The notes: generated from the letters alone by a model not told the origin. DNA of 64,000 nucleotides from PALSA-612 sp963773055 (GCA_963773055.1 CAVYZL010000006.1:620001-684000); one strand, 5' to 3'; numbered from the stretch's first letter, positions 17,182-26,356 are shown. Translations and numbers: made by a program.

Positions 17182-18289
17182 CGACGATCGGCTGCGGCTC
17201 TTCTACCCGGTGATCCACGACGAGGCGATCGCCGGCGTCGCGGACGCCCTGCGGTCCGGGTGGATCGGGTCCGGGCCGAGGACGCGCGAGTTCGAGGAGG
17301 CGGTCGCGAAGGCGGTCGGGGCGCCGCACTGCGTCGCTCTCGACTCGTGTACGACGGCGCTGCGGCTCGCCCTGCGAGTGCTCGACCTGGCGCCCGGCAC
17401 GGAGGTCGTCACGTCGCCGGTGACGTTCGTCTCCGCGAACCAGGTGATCCTCGAGGAGTCGCTGACGCCCGTCTTCGCCGACGTGCAGCCGGACACAGGA
17501 TCGCTCGATCCGTCGTCGATCCGCGAGCGGCTGACCGACGGGACCGGCGCCGTGATGGTCATGCACTACGGCGGCATGCCATGCGACCTCGACGAGATCT
17601 ACGCGCTCGCCAGGGAGCGTGGGATAGCGGTGATCGAGGACTGTGCGCATGCGTTCGGCGCCTCCTACCGCGGCCGCCCCATCGGCTCGCACGGAGACCT
17701 GCACGCGTTCTCCTTCCAGGCGGTCAAGAACCTCGCGCTCGGCGACGGCGGCGCGCTGACCGTTTCGTCGGAGGAGGTGGACGCGCGGCTCCGCCGTCTG
17801 CGGTGGTTCGGCATCGACCGGTCGACGTTCGAGCGGAGCGCCGGCGGCTCGTACAGCTGGGAGTACGCCGTCACCGAGCTCGGCGTCAAGGGAGCGATGA
17901 ACGACATCGCGGCCGCGATCGGGCTCGGCCAGCTGCCGTACGTCGAAGAGGAGAACGAGCGCCGGCGAGAGATCGGTCGGCGCTACCGCGCGGGCCTCAC
18001 CGGGACGCCCGGGATCGAGCTCCTGCGCGAGCACTCGGACCGCGTGTCGAGCGGCCACCTCTGCTGCGTGCTCGCCGACGATCGCGACCGGCTCGTCGAA
18101 TCGCTGGCCGCCAACGGAATCGACGTCGGCGTCCACTTCCAGCCGAGCTACGCGTACCCGATGTTCGGTGTCGAGCCGCTGCCCGGGGTGGAGTCGTTCT
18201 GGCGGCGCGCCGTGTCTCTGCCGGTTCACCTCGCGCTGACGGAGGGCGATGTCGACCGCGTGATCGAGACGATCAAGGCCGGCTGGTGA
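17174..18289 (+). CDS. DegT/DnrJ/EryC1-family PLP sugar aminotransferase
   Basis: Enzymes of this family transfer an amino group to a keto-sugar nucleotide. The 371-residue product begins LFYPVIHDEAIAGVADALRSGWIGSGP, has the cofactor motifs ALDSCTTALRLAL, VMHYGGMPCDLD and VIEDCAHAFGASY, and the PLP lysine in FQAVKNLALGDGGAL (Lys about 185). Its C-terminal part has GVHFQPSYAYPMFG, a substrate-loop sequence usual in this family. GTG 17174 overlaps the end of the glycosyltransferase, and the stop overlaps the acyltransferase start as GTGA. The exact sugar is unknown; perosamine- or bacillosamine-type 4-amino sugars are candidates because of the acyltransferase next door. Confidence 0.9.
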   Translation: MSDDDRLRLFYPVIHDEAIAGVADALRSGWIGSGPRTREFEEAVAKAVGAPHCVALDSCTTALRLALRVLDLAPGTEVVTSPVTFVSANQVILEESLTPVFADVQPDTGSLDPSSIRERLTDGTGAVMVMHYGGMPCDLDEIYALARERGIAVIEDCAHAFGASYRGRPIGSHGDLHAFSFQAVKNLALGDGGALTVSSEEVDARLRRLRWFGIDRSTFERSAGGSYSWEYAVTELGVKGAMNDIAAAIGLGQLPYVEEENERRREIGRRYRAGLTGTPGIELLREHSDRVSSGHLCCVLADDRDRLVESLAANGIDVGVHFQPSYAYPMFGVEPLPGVESFWRRAVSLPVHLALTEGDVDRVIETIKAGW

Positions 18290-18921
18290 GCCGCCTGCTC
18301 GTCCTCGGCACGGGATCGCTCGCCGTCGAGATCGCGGACGTTGCGTCCGAGTCGGGCTTCGAGATCGCCGGCTTCGTCGAGAACCTCGACCGGGAAAAGT
18401 GTGCCGAGCCGCTCGAGGGGCTTCCCGTGCACTGGGTCGACGCGGTCGCCGGGCTCGCGGAGGAGCACGTCGCTGTCTGCGGGCTCGCGACGAGCCGGCG
18501 GAGCGAATACGTCGCCCAGGTGGCGGCGCTCGGCCTCCAGTTCGCGACCGTGATCCACCCAACCGCGCGCGTGTCGTCGCGGAGCGAGATCGGCGTCGGG
18601 ACGATCGTCAGCGCGGGCGTAGTCGTCGGAGCCCGCTCGACGGTCGGCGCACACGTGCTCCTGAACCGCGGCGTGCTCGTCGGGCACCACACGACGATCG
18701 GCGACTTCGCGACGCTCCAGCCTGGCGCCAACGTCGCCGGGCTCTGCTCGATCGCGGAGCGGGCATTCCTCGGCATGGGCGCGATCGTCATCGACCGGCG
18801 CTTGATCGGCACGGAGGCGATCGTCGGGGCGGGTGCGCTCGTCGTCGAGGACGTGCCGGCGAACGTCCAGGTCGTCGGTGTGCCCGCGCACGTGATGCGG
18901 CGTGGCGTCGAGCCCCGCTGA
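18286..18921 (+). CDS. NeuD/PglD-like sugar O/N-acyltransferase (left-handed beta-helix)
   Basis: The 211-residue product has an N-terminal Rossmann-like sugar-nucleotide domain (RLLVLGTGSLAVEIADVA) and then hexapeptide repeats from about residue 90 (IHPTARVSSRSEIGVGTIVS, VVVGARSTVGAHV, GVLVGHHTTIGDFATLQPGA). The catalytic-type histidine pair GHHTT and the terminal VVGVPAHVMRRG match PglD/NeuD acyltransferases that use acetyl-CoA on UDP-amino sugars or sialic acids. GTG 18286 overlaps the aminotransferase stop. Together with that enzyme it probably makes an N-acylated amino sugar, which the glycosyltransferase could attach to a glycan or protein. That linkage is inference. Confidence 0.86.
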   Translation: MSRLLVLGTGSLAVEIADVASESGFEIAGFVENLDREKCAEPLEGLPVHWVDAVAGLAEEHVAVCGLATSRRSEYVAQVAALGLQFATVIHPTARVSSRSEIGVGTIVSAGVVVGARSTVGAHVLLNRGVLVGHHTTIGDFATLQPGANVAGLCSIAERAFLGMGAIVIDRRLIGTEAIVGAGALVVEDVPANVQVVGVPAHVMRRGVEPR

Positions 18922-18951
18922 CGCGGCCGCCGGCACGGTAGCGTCTCAGCC

Positions 18952-20103
18952 GTGATCGACCTTCGCTCGGACACGGCGACGATCCCGACGCCGGAGATGC
19001 GTGCCGCGATGGCCGCCGCGGAGGTGGGGGACGAGCAGCTGCGCGAGGACCCGACCGTCAACGAGCTGCAGCGTCGTGCCGCCGAGCTGCTCGGGCAGGA
19101 GGAGGCGCTGTTCCTGCCGACCGCGACCATGGCCAACCAGATCGCGCTCTACTGCCTGAGCGAGCGCGGGGGCGAGCTGATCGCGGAGGAGCGGACGCAC
19201 GCGCTCGTCTTCGAGGCGGGCGGGCCGGCCGTGCACTCGGGGCTCGTCATGCGCGGGCTGCCTGGCGACCGCGGACGGATCGCACCCGACCAGATCCGAG
19301 CCGCCGTCCACACTTCCGACGATCTCCAGCCCGCGAGCATCGTCGTTCTGGAGCAGACGCACAGGAGCGCGGGCGCTCGCCTGTGGCCGCTCGACGAGCT
19401 GGCTGCGACCGCGGGCACCGCGCGCGAGCTCGGCCTCGCCGTCCATCTCGACGGCGCCCGGCTGATGAACGCGTCCGTCGCGAGCGGCGTGCCGGCTGCG
19501 GAGTACGGCGCGCTCACAGACACCGTCACGCTCTGTTTCTCCAAAGGGCTCGGCTGTCCGCTCGGAGCGATCCTCGCCGGCTCGCGCGAGACGATGGGGA
19601 AAGCGTGGCGCGGCAAGTTCCTGTTCGGCGGTGCGATGAGGCAGGCGGGGATCGTGGCCGCCGCCGCCCTCTACGCGCTCGACAACAACGTCGAGCGGCT
19701 CGCTGAGGACCACGCACGCGCGAAGGCTCTCGCGGAGGGACTGGCAGCGGCGGGGCTGCCGGTCGACCCGTCGGCCGTCGACACGAACTTCGTCGGCCTC
19801 GAGGCCGAGCCGCTCGGCCTCACGGTCGAGGAGGCGACCGAGCGGATCGCGGCGGAAGGCATCCTGGCCGGGTGGCTCCGGCCCGGCGTCGTGCGGCTGG
19901 CGACGTACCTCGGCATCGAGGACGAGCACATCGAGACGGCGATCGCGTCGATCGCCCGGCGCGCTCAGCTAGTCACGCAGCCGCGCTGCTGTCTAGGGAT
20001 CTCCGGCGAAGTAGAACGCGACCGCGGCCAGGCCGTACGCGACGATCAGCGCGACACCTTTCGTGCGCGAGGAGCGCCCATCGACAAGCAGTGCGGCGGT
20101 TAG
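18952..20103 (+). CDS. ltaE: Low-specificity L-threonine aldolase family enzyme, 3' end probably frameshifted
   Basis: This PLP enzyme cleaves threonine to glycine and acetaldehyde. Seen are IDLRSDTATIPTPEMRAAM, GDEQLREDPTVNELQ, HLDGARLMNASVASG and the PLP lysine in LCFSKGLGCPLGAILAG (Lys about 198), and the length is normal up to IASIAR. As read, the frame then runs a further 43 odd residues (TQPRCC...) and overlaps the opposing antiporter gene by 111 bases. Removing one C from CCC at 19955-19957 would instead end the protein IAGALS with TAG at 19970-19972, which I think is the natural end. The start is GTG 18952. Glycine made here could feed the gcv system. Confidence 0.9.
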   Translation: MIDLRSDTATIPTPEMRAAMAAAEVGDEQLREDPTVNELQRRAAELLGQEEALFLPTATMANQIALYCLSERGGELIAEERTHALVFEAGGPAVHSGLVMRGLPGDRGRIAPDQIRAAVHTSDDLQPASIVVLEQTHRSAGARLWPLDELAATAGTARELGLAVHLDGARLMNASVASGVPAAEYGALTDTVTLCFSKGLGCPLGAILAGSRETMGKAWRGKFLFGGAMRQAGIVAAAALYALDNNVERLAEDHARAKALAEGLAAAGLPVDPSAVDTNFVGLEAEPLGLTVEEATERIAAEGILAGWLRPGVVRLATYLGIEDEHIETAIASIARRAQLVTQPRCCLGISGEVERDRGQAVRDDQRDTFRARGAPIDKQCGG

Positions 20104-21035
20104 AGCCGTCGCGGCTGCGAGCACGCCGATCTCGACCGGACGGAACGACAGCGAGAGCGGATCGATCAGCCCACGCGAGGATCGCAACTGCCGGGATCAG
20201 GAAGACCGCCACCTGCGCGCTCGACGAGAGGGCGATCTCCGCCGCGAGCTTGATGTTGCCGCGGCGCGCGATGACGACCGCACCGCCGTGCTCTGCCGCG
20301 TTGCCGACGATCGCGACGATCACGGCGGCGACGAAGAAGTCGCTGAGGCCGGCCTGGTCGGCGAAGGACTCGAGCGAGCCCACGAGCACCTCCGCGACGA
20401 ACGCGGTGATGACGGTCGCCGCGCCGAGCACGAGGAGCGCCTGACTGAGCGACCACGTCATCCCGGCCGGGTCCTGGGTCACGTGCAGCTCGTGGTGGCG
20501 CTTGAGCGAGCGCCATGTGGCGATCGACGATAGGACGACGAGCAGGATGATCGACACGACGAGTGAGGTGACCTGGAGCGAGTGCCGCTCGCGGTCACCG
20601 GACCAGCTCGGGATCGCCGGGATCGCGAACAGGCAGACGGCGAGCGCGACGAGACCGATCGAGGTGAAGCTCGACGTGCGGTCGATCGGCCCCGGCTCCT
20701 CCGAGCGCAAGCGAGAAGCCGAGGACGAGCAGCAGGTTGCCGACGACGCTTCCGATCAGCGAACCGCGCACGACCTCCGGCAGCCCCTGGTTGACCGCGA
20801 TCAGCGCGATGATCAGCTCGGGAGCGTTGCCGAACGTCGCGTTCAGGAAGCCGCCGACACCCGGCCCCGTGTGGTCGGCAGCGTGCTCCGTCGCCTCACC
20901 GATCAGCCACGCGAGCGGAATCAGCGCGATCGCAGAGAGAACGAACTCGGTCGTGTCGTCGAGCACGTCCGCGTAGTGGAGAGCGATGGCGAGCGGTCCG
21001 AGAAGAAGCGACGCCCACAGGAGCTTTCGGACCAC
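19993..21035 (-). CDS. Ca2+/H+ antiporter (Cax family), two single-base frameshifts
   Basis: Cax exporters move Ca2+ out in exchange for protons. Reading from 21035 down, the first frame has LIGEATEHAADHTGPGVGGFLNATFGNAPELIIALIA, the first conserved cation-binding repeat, up to LVLGFSLALGG. The second frame picks up at IDRTSSFTSIGLVALA and carries the second repeat VGNAAEHGGAVVIA. The third frame starts at LIDPLSLSFRPVE and ends FYFAGDP at 19993. One extra C in CCCC (20690-20693) and one in CCC (20170-20172) explain both breaks, because deleting them joins the pieces into a normal protein of about 345 residues. The start is taken as GTG 21035. Without the fixes only fragments would be made. 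Confidence 0.88.
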
Positions 21036-21143
21036 GACGGCAACCCTACCCCGCCGCCGGACGCCCGAACCCGCCTCTATGCCTGAAGGCGACGCCGCTG
21101 TCAAGTCTTGCGGCGGAGGGGCTTGTATGTCCACAATTCATCC

Positions 21144-21551
21144 ATGCGGCCCATCCCCGTTGCGCTCGAAAGCCTTCCGCTTCGACCGCAGGACGAGGTG
21201 CGCTGCCGCCGGTGCGACGTTCATTGCGACAAGGTCGTGTACCCGGCCTCGTGCCTCGAGCGGTCGTGCCCGTTCGCGTACGCGTACGAGGAGTTCGGCC
21301 ACACGTACGTCGGCTGCATGCAGAAGGTCTACGAGTGCGAGATCGACCTCGACCTGCTGCTCGCCGCCGAGTCAGCCGGCGGCTTCGGCGCGATCCGGGC
21401 GACGCGAAAGCCGCTGCCGATGTGCCGCGCAGAGGTGTCGTCGTGCTACACGCGCCGCGAGAACGAGCTCGGCTGCGTGAATCCGGAGTTCTTCGAGCTG
21501 CCGCTCGGCGCGCCCGCGTTCCGCGTGCTCGCCCAGGCTCTAGACACCTAG
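21144..21551 (+). CDS. Cysteine-rich cytoplasmic protein of unknown function
   Basis: The 135-residue product is not one I can name. It holds ten cysteines in pairs: CRRCDVHC, SCLERSC, GCMQKVYEC, then MC, SC and GC further on. It has no signal peptide or membrane helix, so the cysteines suggest a metal- or cluster-binding protein rather than a secreted disulfide protein. Aromatic-rich YAYEEFGHTYVG lies between the cysteine pairs. The ATG at 21144 is preferred over upstream GTG/TTG codons in the same frame because the protein starts cleanly there (RPIPVALESLPL). The stop shares a CTAG with the stop of endonuclease IV on the other strand. Confidence 0.7.
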   Translation: MRPIPVALESLPLRPQDEVRCRRCDVHCDKVVYPASCLERSCPFAYAYEEFGHTYVGCMQKVYECEIDLDLLLAAESAGGFGAIRATRKPLPMCRAEVSSCYTRRENELGCVNPEFFELPLGAPAFRVLAQALDT

Positions 21552-22417
21552 GCGCTCCGCCGCCGCTTCCGCTTCCGCATCCAGCGGGCGTGGAGGTCGC
21601 GCAGCACCGCGACGTCCTCGGCGCCGGCGCCGCGTCCCGCAGGCCCCGGCGTCTCGAGCACCGCGGGCAGCTCCTGTAGTGCGGGGTGGGCGAGGAAGAG
21701 ACCGAGCCGCTCGCCCATGAGCCCCTCGAGGACGTTGTCGTGCCGATCGCGATTCGACCCGAGCGGCGCCTTCGAGTCGTTGATGTGCAGCGCGCGCAGA
21801 CGGTCGAGGCCGATCTTCTCGTCGACCTCGTCGAGCAGGCGGTCGAGCGCGGCGGGATCGGTGATGTCGTAGCCCGACGCGTACAGATGGCACGAATCGA
21901 GGCAGAGGCCGAGCCGTGGGTGCCGCCCCATCCGGTCGACGATCACGGCGAGCTCGTCGACCGAGCGGCCGATCGTTCCGCCGGCCCCCGCGGTGTTCTC
22001 GATCAGGAGCCACGTCCTGCCGTCGCACGCGTCGAGTGCGGGCTCGAGCGCAGCCGCGACGCGATCGAGCGTCGCGCCGAATCCCGTGCCGAGATGGGAG
22101 CCAACGTGGAAGGCGACGCCGTCTGCGTCGATCGCGGTCGCCGTCTGCGCCGTCTTCAGAAGGGTCTCGGCGCTCTTCTCGTAGAAGTCCTTCCGGTCGC
22201 CGCCGAGGTTGATCAGGTAGAGCGCGTGCACGAGCACGGCGCCCATGCCCACCTCGTCGCGGCGCGCGCGGCAGGCGGCGAGCACCTCGGGGTCGTGATC
22301 GGGGAAGCGCCAGGCGCGCGGGCTCTGGGCGAACATCTGCACAGCGTTCGCGCCGACCTCCACGGCGCGATCGATAGCGCCCTTGACGCCGCCTCCGCAG
22401 TGGGCCCCGAAGACCAC
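21548..22417 (-). CDS. nfo: Deoxyribonuclease IV (AP endonuclease family 2)
   Basis: Nfo cuts DNA at abasic sites during base excision repair, using three zinc ions. The 289-residue TIM-barrel product has GAHCGGGVKGAIDRAVEVGANAVQMFAQSPR, VHALYLINLGG, VAFHVGSHLGTG, LLIENTAGAGGTIG, LCLDSCHLYASGYDI and LHINDSKAPLGSNRDRHDNVLEG, which together carry the family metal ligands. The start is a GTG at 22417. It is divergent from gltX with only 17 bases between the start codons, so promoters must overlap. The C-terminus ends in a basic stretch (RKRKRRR) that may aid DNA binding. Confidence 0.95.
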   Translation of the reverse strand: MVFGAHCGGGVKGAIDRAVEVGANAVQMFAQSPRAWRFPDHDPEVLAACRARRDEVGMGAVLVHALYLINLGGDRKDFYEKSAETLLKTAQTATAIDADGVAFHVGSHLGTGFGATLDRVAAALEPALDACDGRTWLLIENTAGAGGTIGRSVDELAVIVDRMGRHPRLGLCLDSCHLYASGYDITDPAALDRLLDEVDEKIGLDRLRALHINDSKAPLGSNRDRHDNVLEGLMGERLGLFLAHPALQELPAVLETPGPAGRGAGAEDVAVLRDLHARWMRKRKRRRSA

Positions 22418-22434
22418 GTGGTTACCCTACTTCC

Positions 22435-23689
22435 GTGTCCGTCCGTGTTCGCATGGCCCCGAGCCCGACCGGTGCGCTCCACGTCGGGGGCGTCCGCACG
22501 GCGCTCTTCAACTGGCTCTTCGCGCGTCACGAGGGAGGCGAGTTCCGCCTCCGGATCGAGAACACGGACACGAGTCGCGAGGTCGCGGACGCGGTCGAGC
22601 AGATTCGCGACTCCCTGACCTGGCTCGGGCTCGACTGGGACGGCGAGGTGACGTTTCAGCTCGATCGCGCCGCGGATTGCGGGGAGGTCGCGCGCCGCCT
22701 GGTCGACGAGGGCAAGGCGTACGAGGATGACGGTGCGATCCGCTTCCGCATGCCCGACGAGGGCGTGACGGCGTGGGAGGACGTCGTCAAGGGGCCGATC
22801 GAGTTCCCGAACGCTCAGCTCGAGGATCTCGTGCTCGTCCGCTCGGACGGCCGACCGACGTACAACTTCGCCTCGCCGCTCGAGGACGTGTGGGACGAGA
22901 TCACGCACGTGATCCGCGGCGACGACCACATCTCGAACACGCCGAAGCAGATCAACGTCATCGGCGCGCTCGGCGCCGAGCTGCCGGTGTACGCGCACGT
23001 CCCGAACGTCCTCGGCCCGGACGGCAAGAAGCTGTCCAAGCGGCACGGCGCGACGGGCGTCGATGAGCTGCGCGCGGCCGGCTACTACGCGCCGGCGCTC
23101 CTCAACTTCCTTGCGTTGCTCGGCTGGAGCTACGACGACAAGACGACAATCATGTCGCGCGACGAGCTCGTCGAGCGCTTCACGCTCGATCGCGTGACGA
23201 AGAGCCCGGCGGTGTTCGACTACGAGAAGCTCGACTGGCTGAACGGTGTTTACCTGCGCGCGCTGTCCCCGGACGCGTACGCCGACGAGCTAGTCCGCTG
23301 GCTCGCGGACTCCGGCTACGAGTGGGACCCGGCTCGGGTGCGCCTCGCCGCGCCGCTCGTCCAGGAGAAGATCGAGCGATTCTCCGAGTTCCCGTCGTTC
23401 GCCGGCTTCCTGTTCGGGCCGGTGGAGGTCGACGCGGGTGCGCTCGACGGGTCCGCCGAACTGCTCGCGGCCGCGGCTGACGACAGTCAAGGCGCTCGAG
23501 CCGTGGTCGGTCGAAGCGATCGAGCGAGCGCTGCGTGGGCTCGCCGAGACCCACGGCCTGAAGCCACGCGATGCCTTCCAGCCGATCCGGCTCGCCGTCA
23601 CTGGGTCGAAGGTCTCGCCCGGGCTGTTCGAGAGCATCGAGCTCCTCGGCCGCGAGGAGTCAGCCGCGCGGCTGTCAGCGATTGCTTAG
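22435..23689 (+). CDS. gltX: Glutamate--tRNA ligase, single-base frameshift near 23483
   Basis: GltX charges tRNA-Glu (and often tRNA-Gln in bacteria that use the amidotransferase route). The HIGH-like motif is in APSPTGALHVGGVRTALFN and the KMSKS-like motif is KKLSKRHGATG; other typical parts are DITHVIRGDDH-like THVIRGDDHISNTPKQ and ALLGWSYDDKT. Around DGSAELLAAAADD the frame goes wrong and runs on as nonsense. The true C-terminus VKALEPWSVEAIERAL ... KVSPGLFESIELLG continues in the next frame to 23689. One extra base near 23481-23491 explains it. The protein would be about 417 residues. Its stop shares TTAG with the opposing gene. Confidence 0.93.
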
Positions 23690-24252
23690 ACGCAGTACAC
23701 GAGCGAGGCGGCCGCGACGAGCGCGAGGCCGACGACCCAGATCGGCCAGAGCACGAGCACCGCGCCGGCCGTGAACAGGCCCGTGCCGACGATCAGGCAG
23801 AGCAGCGAGAGCGTGGCCGCGCGTGCCTCCGACGGAGGATCCGGCGGGATAACGGGCAGCGGCCGCGTGCGGATCAGACGGCGGCGAGCGAGCCGGACGC
23901 GGAAGAGCGCGGCGCGCCACTCGTGCGTCAGGTCGTGCGCGGCGTCCCAGTCGTAGGTCTCCGCGAGCTCCGACATGTCGCCGGTGACGTCTCGGGCGTC
24001 TGCGAGAGCAGCCGCGAACTCCTCGTGCGCAGCTGCCGTGGCCGGCGGTGGCCGTAGCCCGACGGCCGCCTCCGAAGCGCGGTGCAGTGCGTACTGGAGG
24101 GCGGGCAAGAGGTCGATCGAGTCGTCGAGCTCCTCGTCGGGCGCGCTCGCGATCTGCTCCAGCTGCGCGACGGCGGGCGACGTGCTCGCCCATAGCTCGT
24201 CGAGCGAGCTGCGGTAGTCCCGACGGGTGGCCTCTGCGTACGTCACGGCCAC
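23686..24252 (-). CDS. Hypothetical membrane-anchored protein
   Basis: The 188-residue product (GTG start at 24252) is mostly helical. It carries a Glu/Asp-rich N-terminal part (DYRSSLDELWASTSPAVAQL), a run of polar helices, a basic stretch (RRRLIRTRPLPVIPPDPP), and then two membrane helices at the C-terminus (LSLLCLIVGTGLFTAGAVLV and IWVVGLALVAAASLVYCV). I recognise no family. Basic residues just before the helices suggest the N-terminal domain is cytoplasmic. It lies between gltX, with which it shares stop bases, and a peptidase gene reading away from it with 30 bases between the starts. Confidence 0.65.
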   Translation of the reverse strand: MAVTYAEATRRDYRSSLDELWASTSPAVAQLEQIASAPDEELDDSIDLLPALQYALHRASEAAVGLRPPPATAAAHEEFAAALADARDVTGDMSELAETYDWDAAHDLTHEWRAALFRVRLARRRLIRTRPLPVIPPDPPSEARAATLSLLCLIVGTGLFTAGAVLVLWPIWVVGLALVAAASLVYCV

Positions 24253-24282
24253 TGTCGATGATAACGCGGTAGATTCCGCGCC

Positions 24283-25821
24283 GTGAGCGAGGCAGTGATG
24301 CGGTCTCCCGCGGAGTTCGAGTCGACGCTCCGCTCGTACTCGAGCGAGCGGGCCGAAGAGGCCCGCGCGGTGCGCGTGGGGGAGAAGGAGCGCTCGGAAG
24401 CAGCAGCGATCGTCGCGCGCTACGCGGACCTCTTCTCCCGCGAGCAGCTCGACCTCCTCCGCGACGCCGAGAACGCCGAGCGGGAGCCGGTCGAGCGCGA
24501 GCGGCTGCACCGCCTGCGCAAGGCGTGTGAGGGGGGTTTCGTCGCGCGCGAGCTCGTCCACCTCCAGGACGAGGTGCAGAACGAGATCCTCGCCATCCGG
24601 ATCGACCACCGAGGCGAGTCGATCCCGCTCCGTACGGCCCAGGCGCGGCTCGCCGTGCTCCCGAAGTACGCCGATCGTCAGGAGCTCGGAGAGATCCAGG
24701 CCGACGCAACGGCGACGATGAACGAGCGGCGGCTCGGGGTGGCGCGCGCGGCCGAGGAGCTGCGGGTCGATCTGAGCGGCATCGCCGACCCCGTGCAGCG
24801 CAGCGAGGACGACAAGGGCATCTCACTTCGTCAGCTCGCCGATGTCCTCTCCGATGGGAGCGCGCTCGTCGAGGACGTATACGGGACGATGCGCGAGCGC
24901 TGGTTCGATCGCATCCTCGGGCCCGATCGGGCGCCGATGCCGTCCTCCTACCACGCCGCGTATGTACGACGCTTGTCGCCGCTCGAGGACGTCTACACGA
25001 AGGAGCGCGCGACCGAGATCTGCCTCGCCACGCTCGGGGCGATGGGGTTCGACCTCGCCGGCGATCCCAACATCCGCACCGACCTCGAGGACCGTCCGCA
25101 GAAGACGCCGCGGCCGTGCGTGATCCCGGCCGACCCGCCGTCCGTCGTCCACCTGATCACACGGGCCCAGGGCGGGCTTCCCGACTATCAGGGCTTCCTG
25201 CACGAGGCAGGCCACGCGCTCCACTACGCCGGCTGCGACCCCGACCTTCCGTACACCTTCCGTGCGCTGTCGCGCGACCACGCGCTGACCGAGATCTACT
25301 CGTTCCTCGTCGAGTCGATCACGCGGGAGCCGGGCTGGCACGAGGCGTACTTCGGCCTCTCGCCAGAGCAGGCGGCGGAGAACGCGGAGGCGACCGTCTT
25401 CCTCCACACCTTCCTCTTCCGACGCTACGTGGCGAAGTTCCTCTACGAGCTCGACTTCTGGTCACGCTTTGCGGAGGACGGCGGGACGGCCGAGGGCTAC
25501 GCGGAGCGTCTGACCGACGCGACCGGCTACGTCTATCGGGCCGACGGGTTCGTCGCGGACATGGACTCCGGGTTCTACTCGGCCGATTACCTTCGCGCGT
25601 GGATCCGCTCCGCCCAGGCGCGGACGTACCTCGCCGATGCGGTCGGCCCCGACTGGTGGAGGAGCCCGGAGACCGGCGACCTCCTCCGCGCCCTGTTCTG
25701 GGAGGGCACCCGCCCGACGAGCGAAGAGGTCGCAGAGCGCATCGGCTTCAACCCGCTCGACCTGCGGCCGCTTGTCTTGGAGATGACGGGCGACCCGTCG
25801 TCGCTCGGCGCTGCGCTGTAA
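24283..25821 (+). CDS. M3-family-like zinc metallopeptidase
   Basis: The 512-residue protein has the gluzincin motif HEAGHALHYA (His about 307, Glu 308), with a downstream glutamate in ALTEIYSFLVESI about 24 residues later, as in M3 oligopeptidases. The N-terminal half is a long helical region rich in Glu/Arg, and the C-terminal part (FLHTFLFRRYVAKFLYELDFW and GYVYRADGFVADMDSGFYSADYLRAWI) resembles the M3 substrate-closing domain. It has no signal peptide and is therefore probably cytoplasmic, degrading peptides. The start is GTG 24283; later ATG 24298 is possible. The similarity to oligoendopeptidase F is at motif level only. Confidence 0.78.
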   Translation: MSEAVMRSPAEFESTLRSYSSERAEEARAVRVGEKERSEAAAIVARYADLFSREQLDLLRDAENAEREPVERERLHRLRKACEGGFVARELVHLQDEVQNEILAIRIDHRGESIPLRTAQARLAVLPKYADRQELGEIQADATATMNERRLGVARAAEELRVDLSGIADPVQRSEDDKGISLRQLADVLSDGSALVEDVYGTMRERWFDRILGPDRAPMPSSYHAAYVRRLSPLEDVYTKERATEICLATLGAMGFDLAGDPNIRTDLEDRPQKTPRPCVIPADPPSVVHLITRAQGGLPDYQGFLHEAGHALHYAGCDPDLPYTFRALSRDHALTEIYSFLVESITREPGWHEAYFGLSPEQAAENAEATVFLHTFLFRRYVAKFLYELDFWSRFAEDGGTAEGYAERLTDATGYVYRADGFVADMDSGFYSADYLRAWIRSAQARTYLADAVGPDWWRSPETGDLLRALFWEGTRPTSEEVAERIGFNPLDLRPLVLEMTGDPSSLGAAL

Positions 25822-25925
25822 GAAGCCCGTAAAAGCCGTCGCGCCTGTCTCCCCGACCCGGCTGAGGCATGCAGCATGTGGGTAGGGAATCCGATGAAAC
25901 GCGGAGACCTAGGAGGTAGTCGGAG

Positions 25926-26345
25926 ATGCGAAAGACGATCACTCTTCTCACCGCGATTGCAGCGTTTGCGGCATCGGTCGCCGTTGCGGCTCCACCGCCG
26001 GGCAAGGTCAAGCCGGCGCCGACCGGGCCGGGATGCAAGCCGAACGTGACCGTGATCCTGACGGGTGCTTTGACGGACGATCCTGCCGCCGGCGCGACGC
26101 TGATCACGATGAACGTCACGGGGGCGAACGCCCACGGCAAGTCGCTGAAGGGACTGGGTGTCGCGATCCTGCTCGACGCCAAGACGAAGATCCGACGCCA
26201 GGGAGCGAAATCAGTCGACGCGCTCGCACTCAACGACCGCGTCAACATCCAGCTCCGGCGCTGCAAGGCCGACCTTCCGCTCACGAGCGCGACCGTCGAC
26301 GACGTCGCGGCCGCGCGCGTGACGGCTCGGGCTGCGAAGAGCTAA
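25926..26345 (+). CDS. Small secreted protein, unknown function
   Basis: The 139-residue product has a clear signal peptide (MRKTITLLTAIAAFAASVAVAA, cleavage likely after AVA-A about residue 21), a proline-rich linker (PPPGKVKPAP) and a beta-rich domain with two cysteines (PGCKPNV and LRRCKAD) that could form a disulfide. The end is alternating basic/acidic (DDVAAARVTARAAKS). A strong AGGAGG site at 25911-25916 lies nine bases before the ATG, and a terminator hairpin follows, so it is probably expressed as a single gene. No family recognised. Confidence 0.75.
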   Translation: MRKTITLLTAIAAFAASVAVAAPPPGKVKPAPTGPGCKPNVTVILTGALTDDPAAGATLITMNVTGANAHGKSLKGLGVAILLDAKTKIRRQGAKSVDALALNDRVNIQLRRCKADLPLTSATVDDVAAARVTARAAKS

Positions 26346-26356
26346 CGCCCGTTCTC

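Noticed and set aside
23675..24826. Large minus-strand frame of 383 residues across the membrane-anchored gene
   Set aside because: Arg/Ser-rich composition typical of off-frame reading; the membrane-helix-bearing frame ending at 23686 is the credible one.
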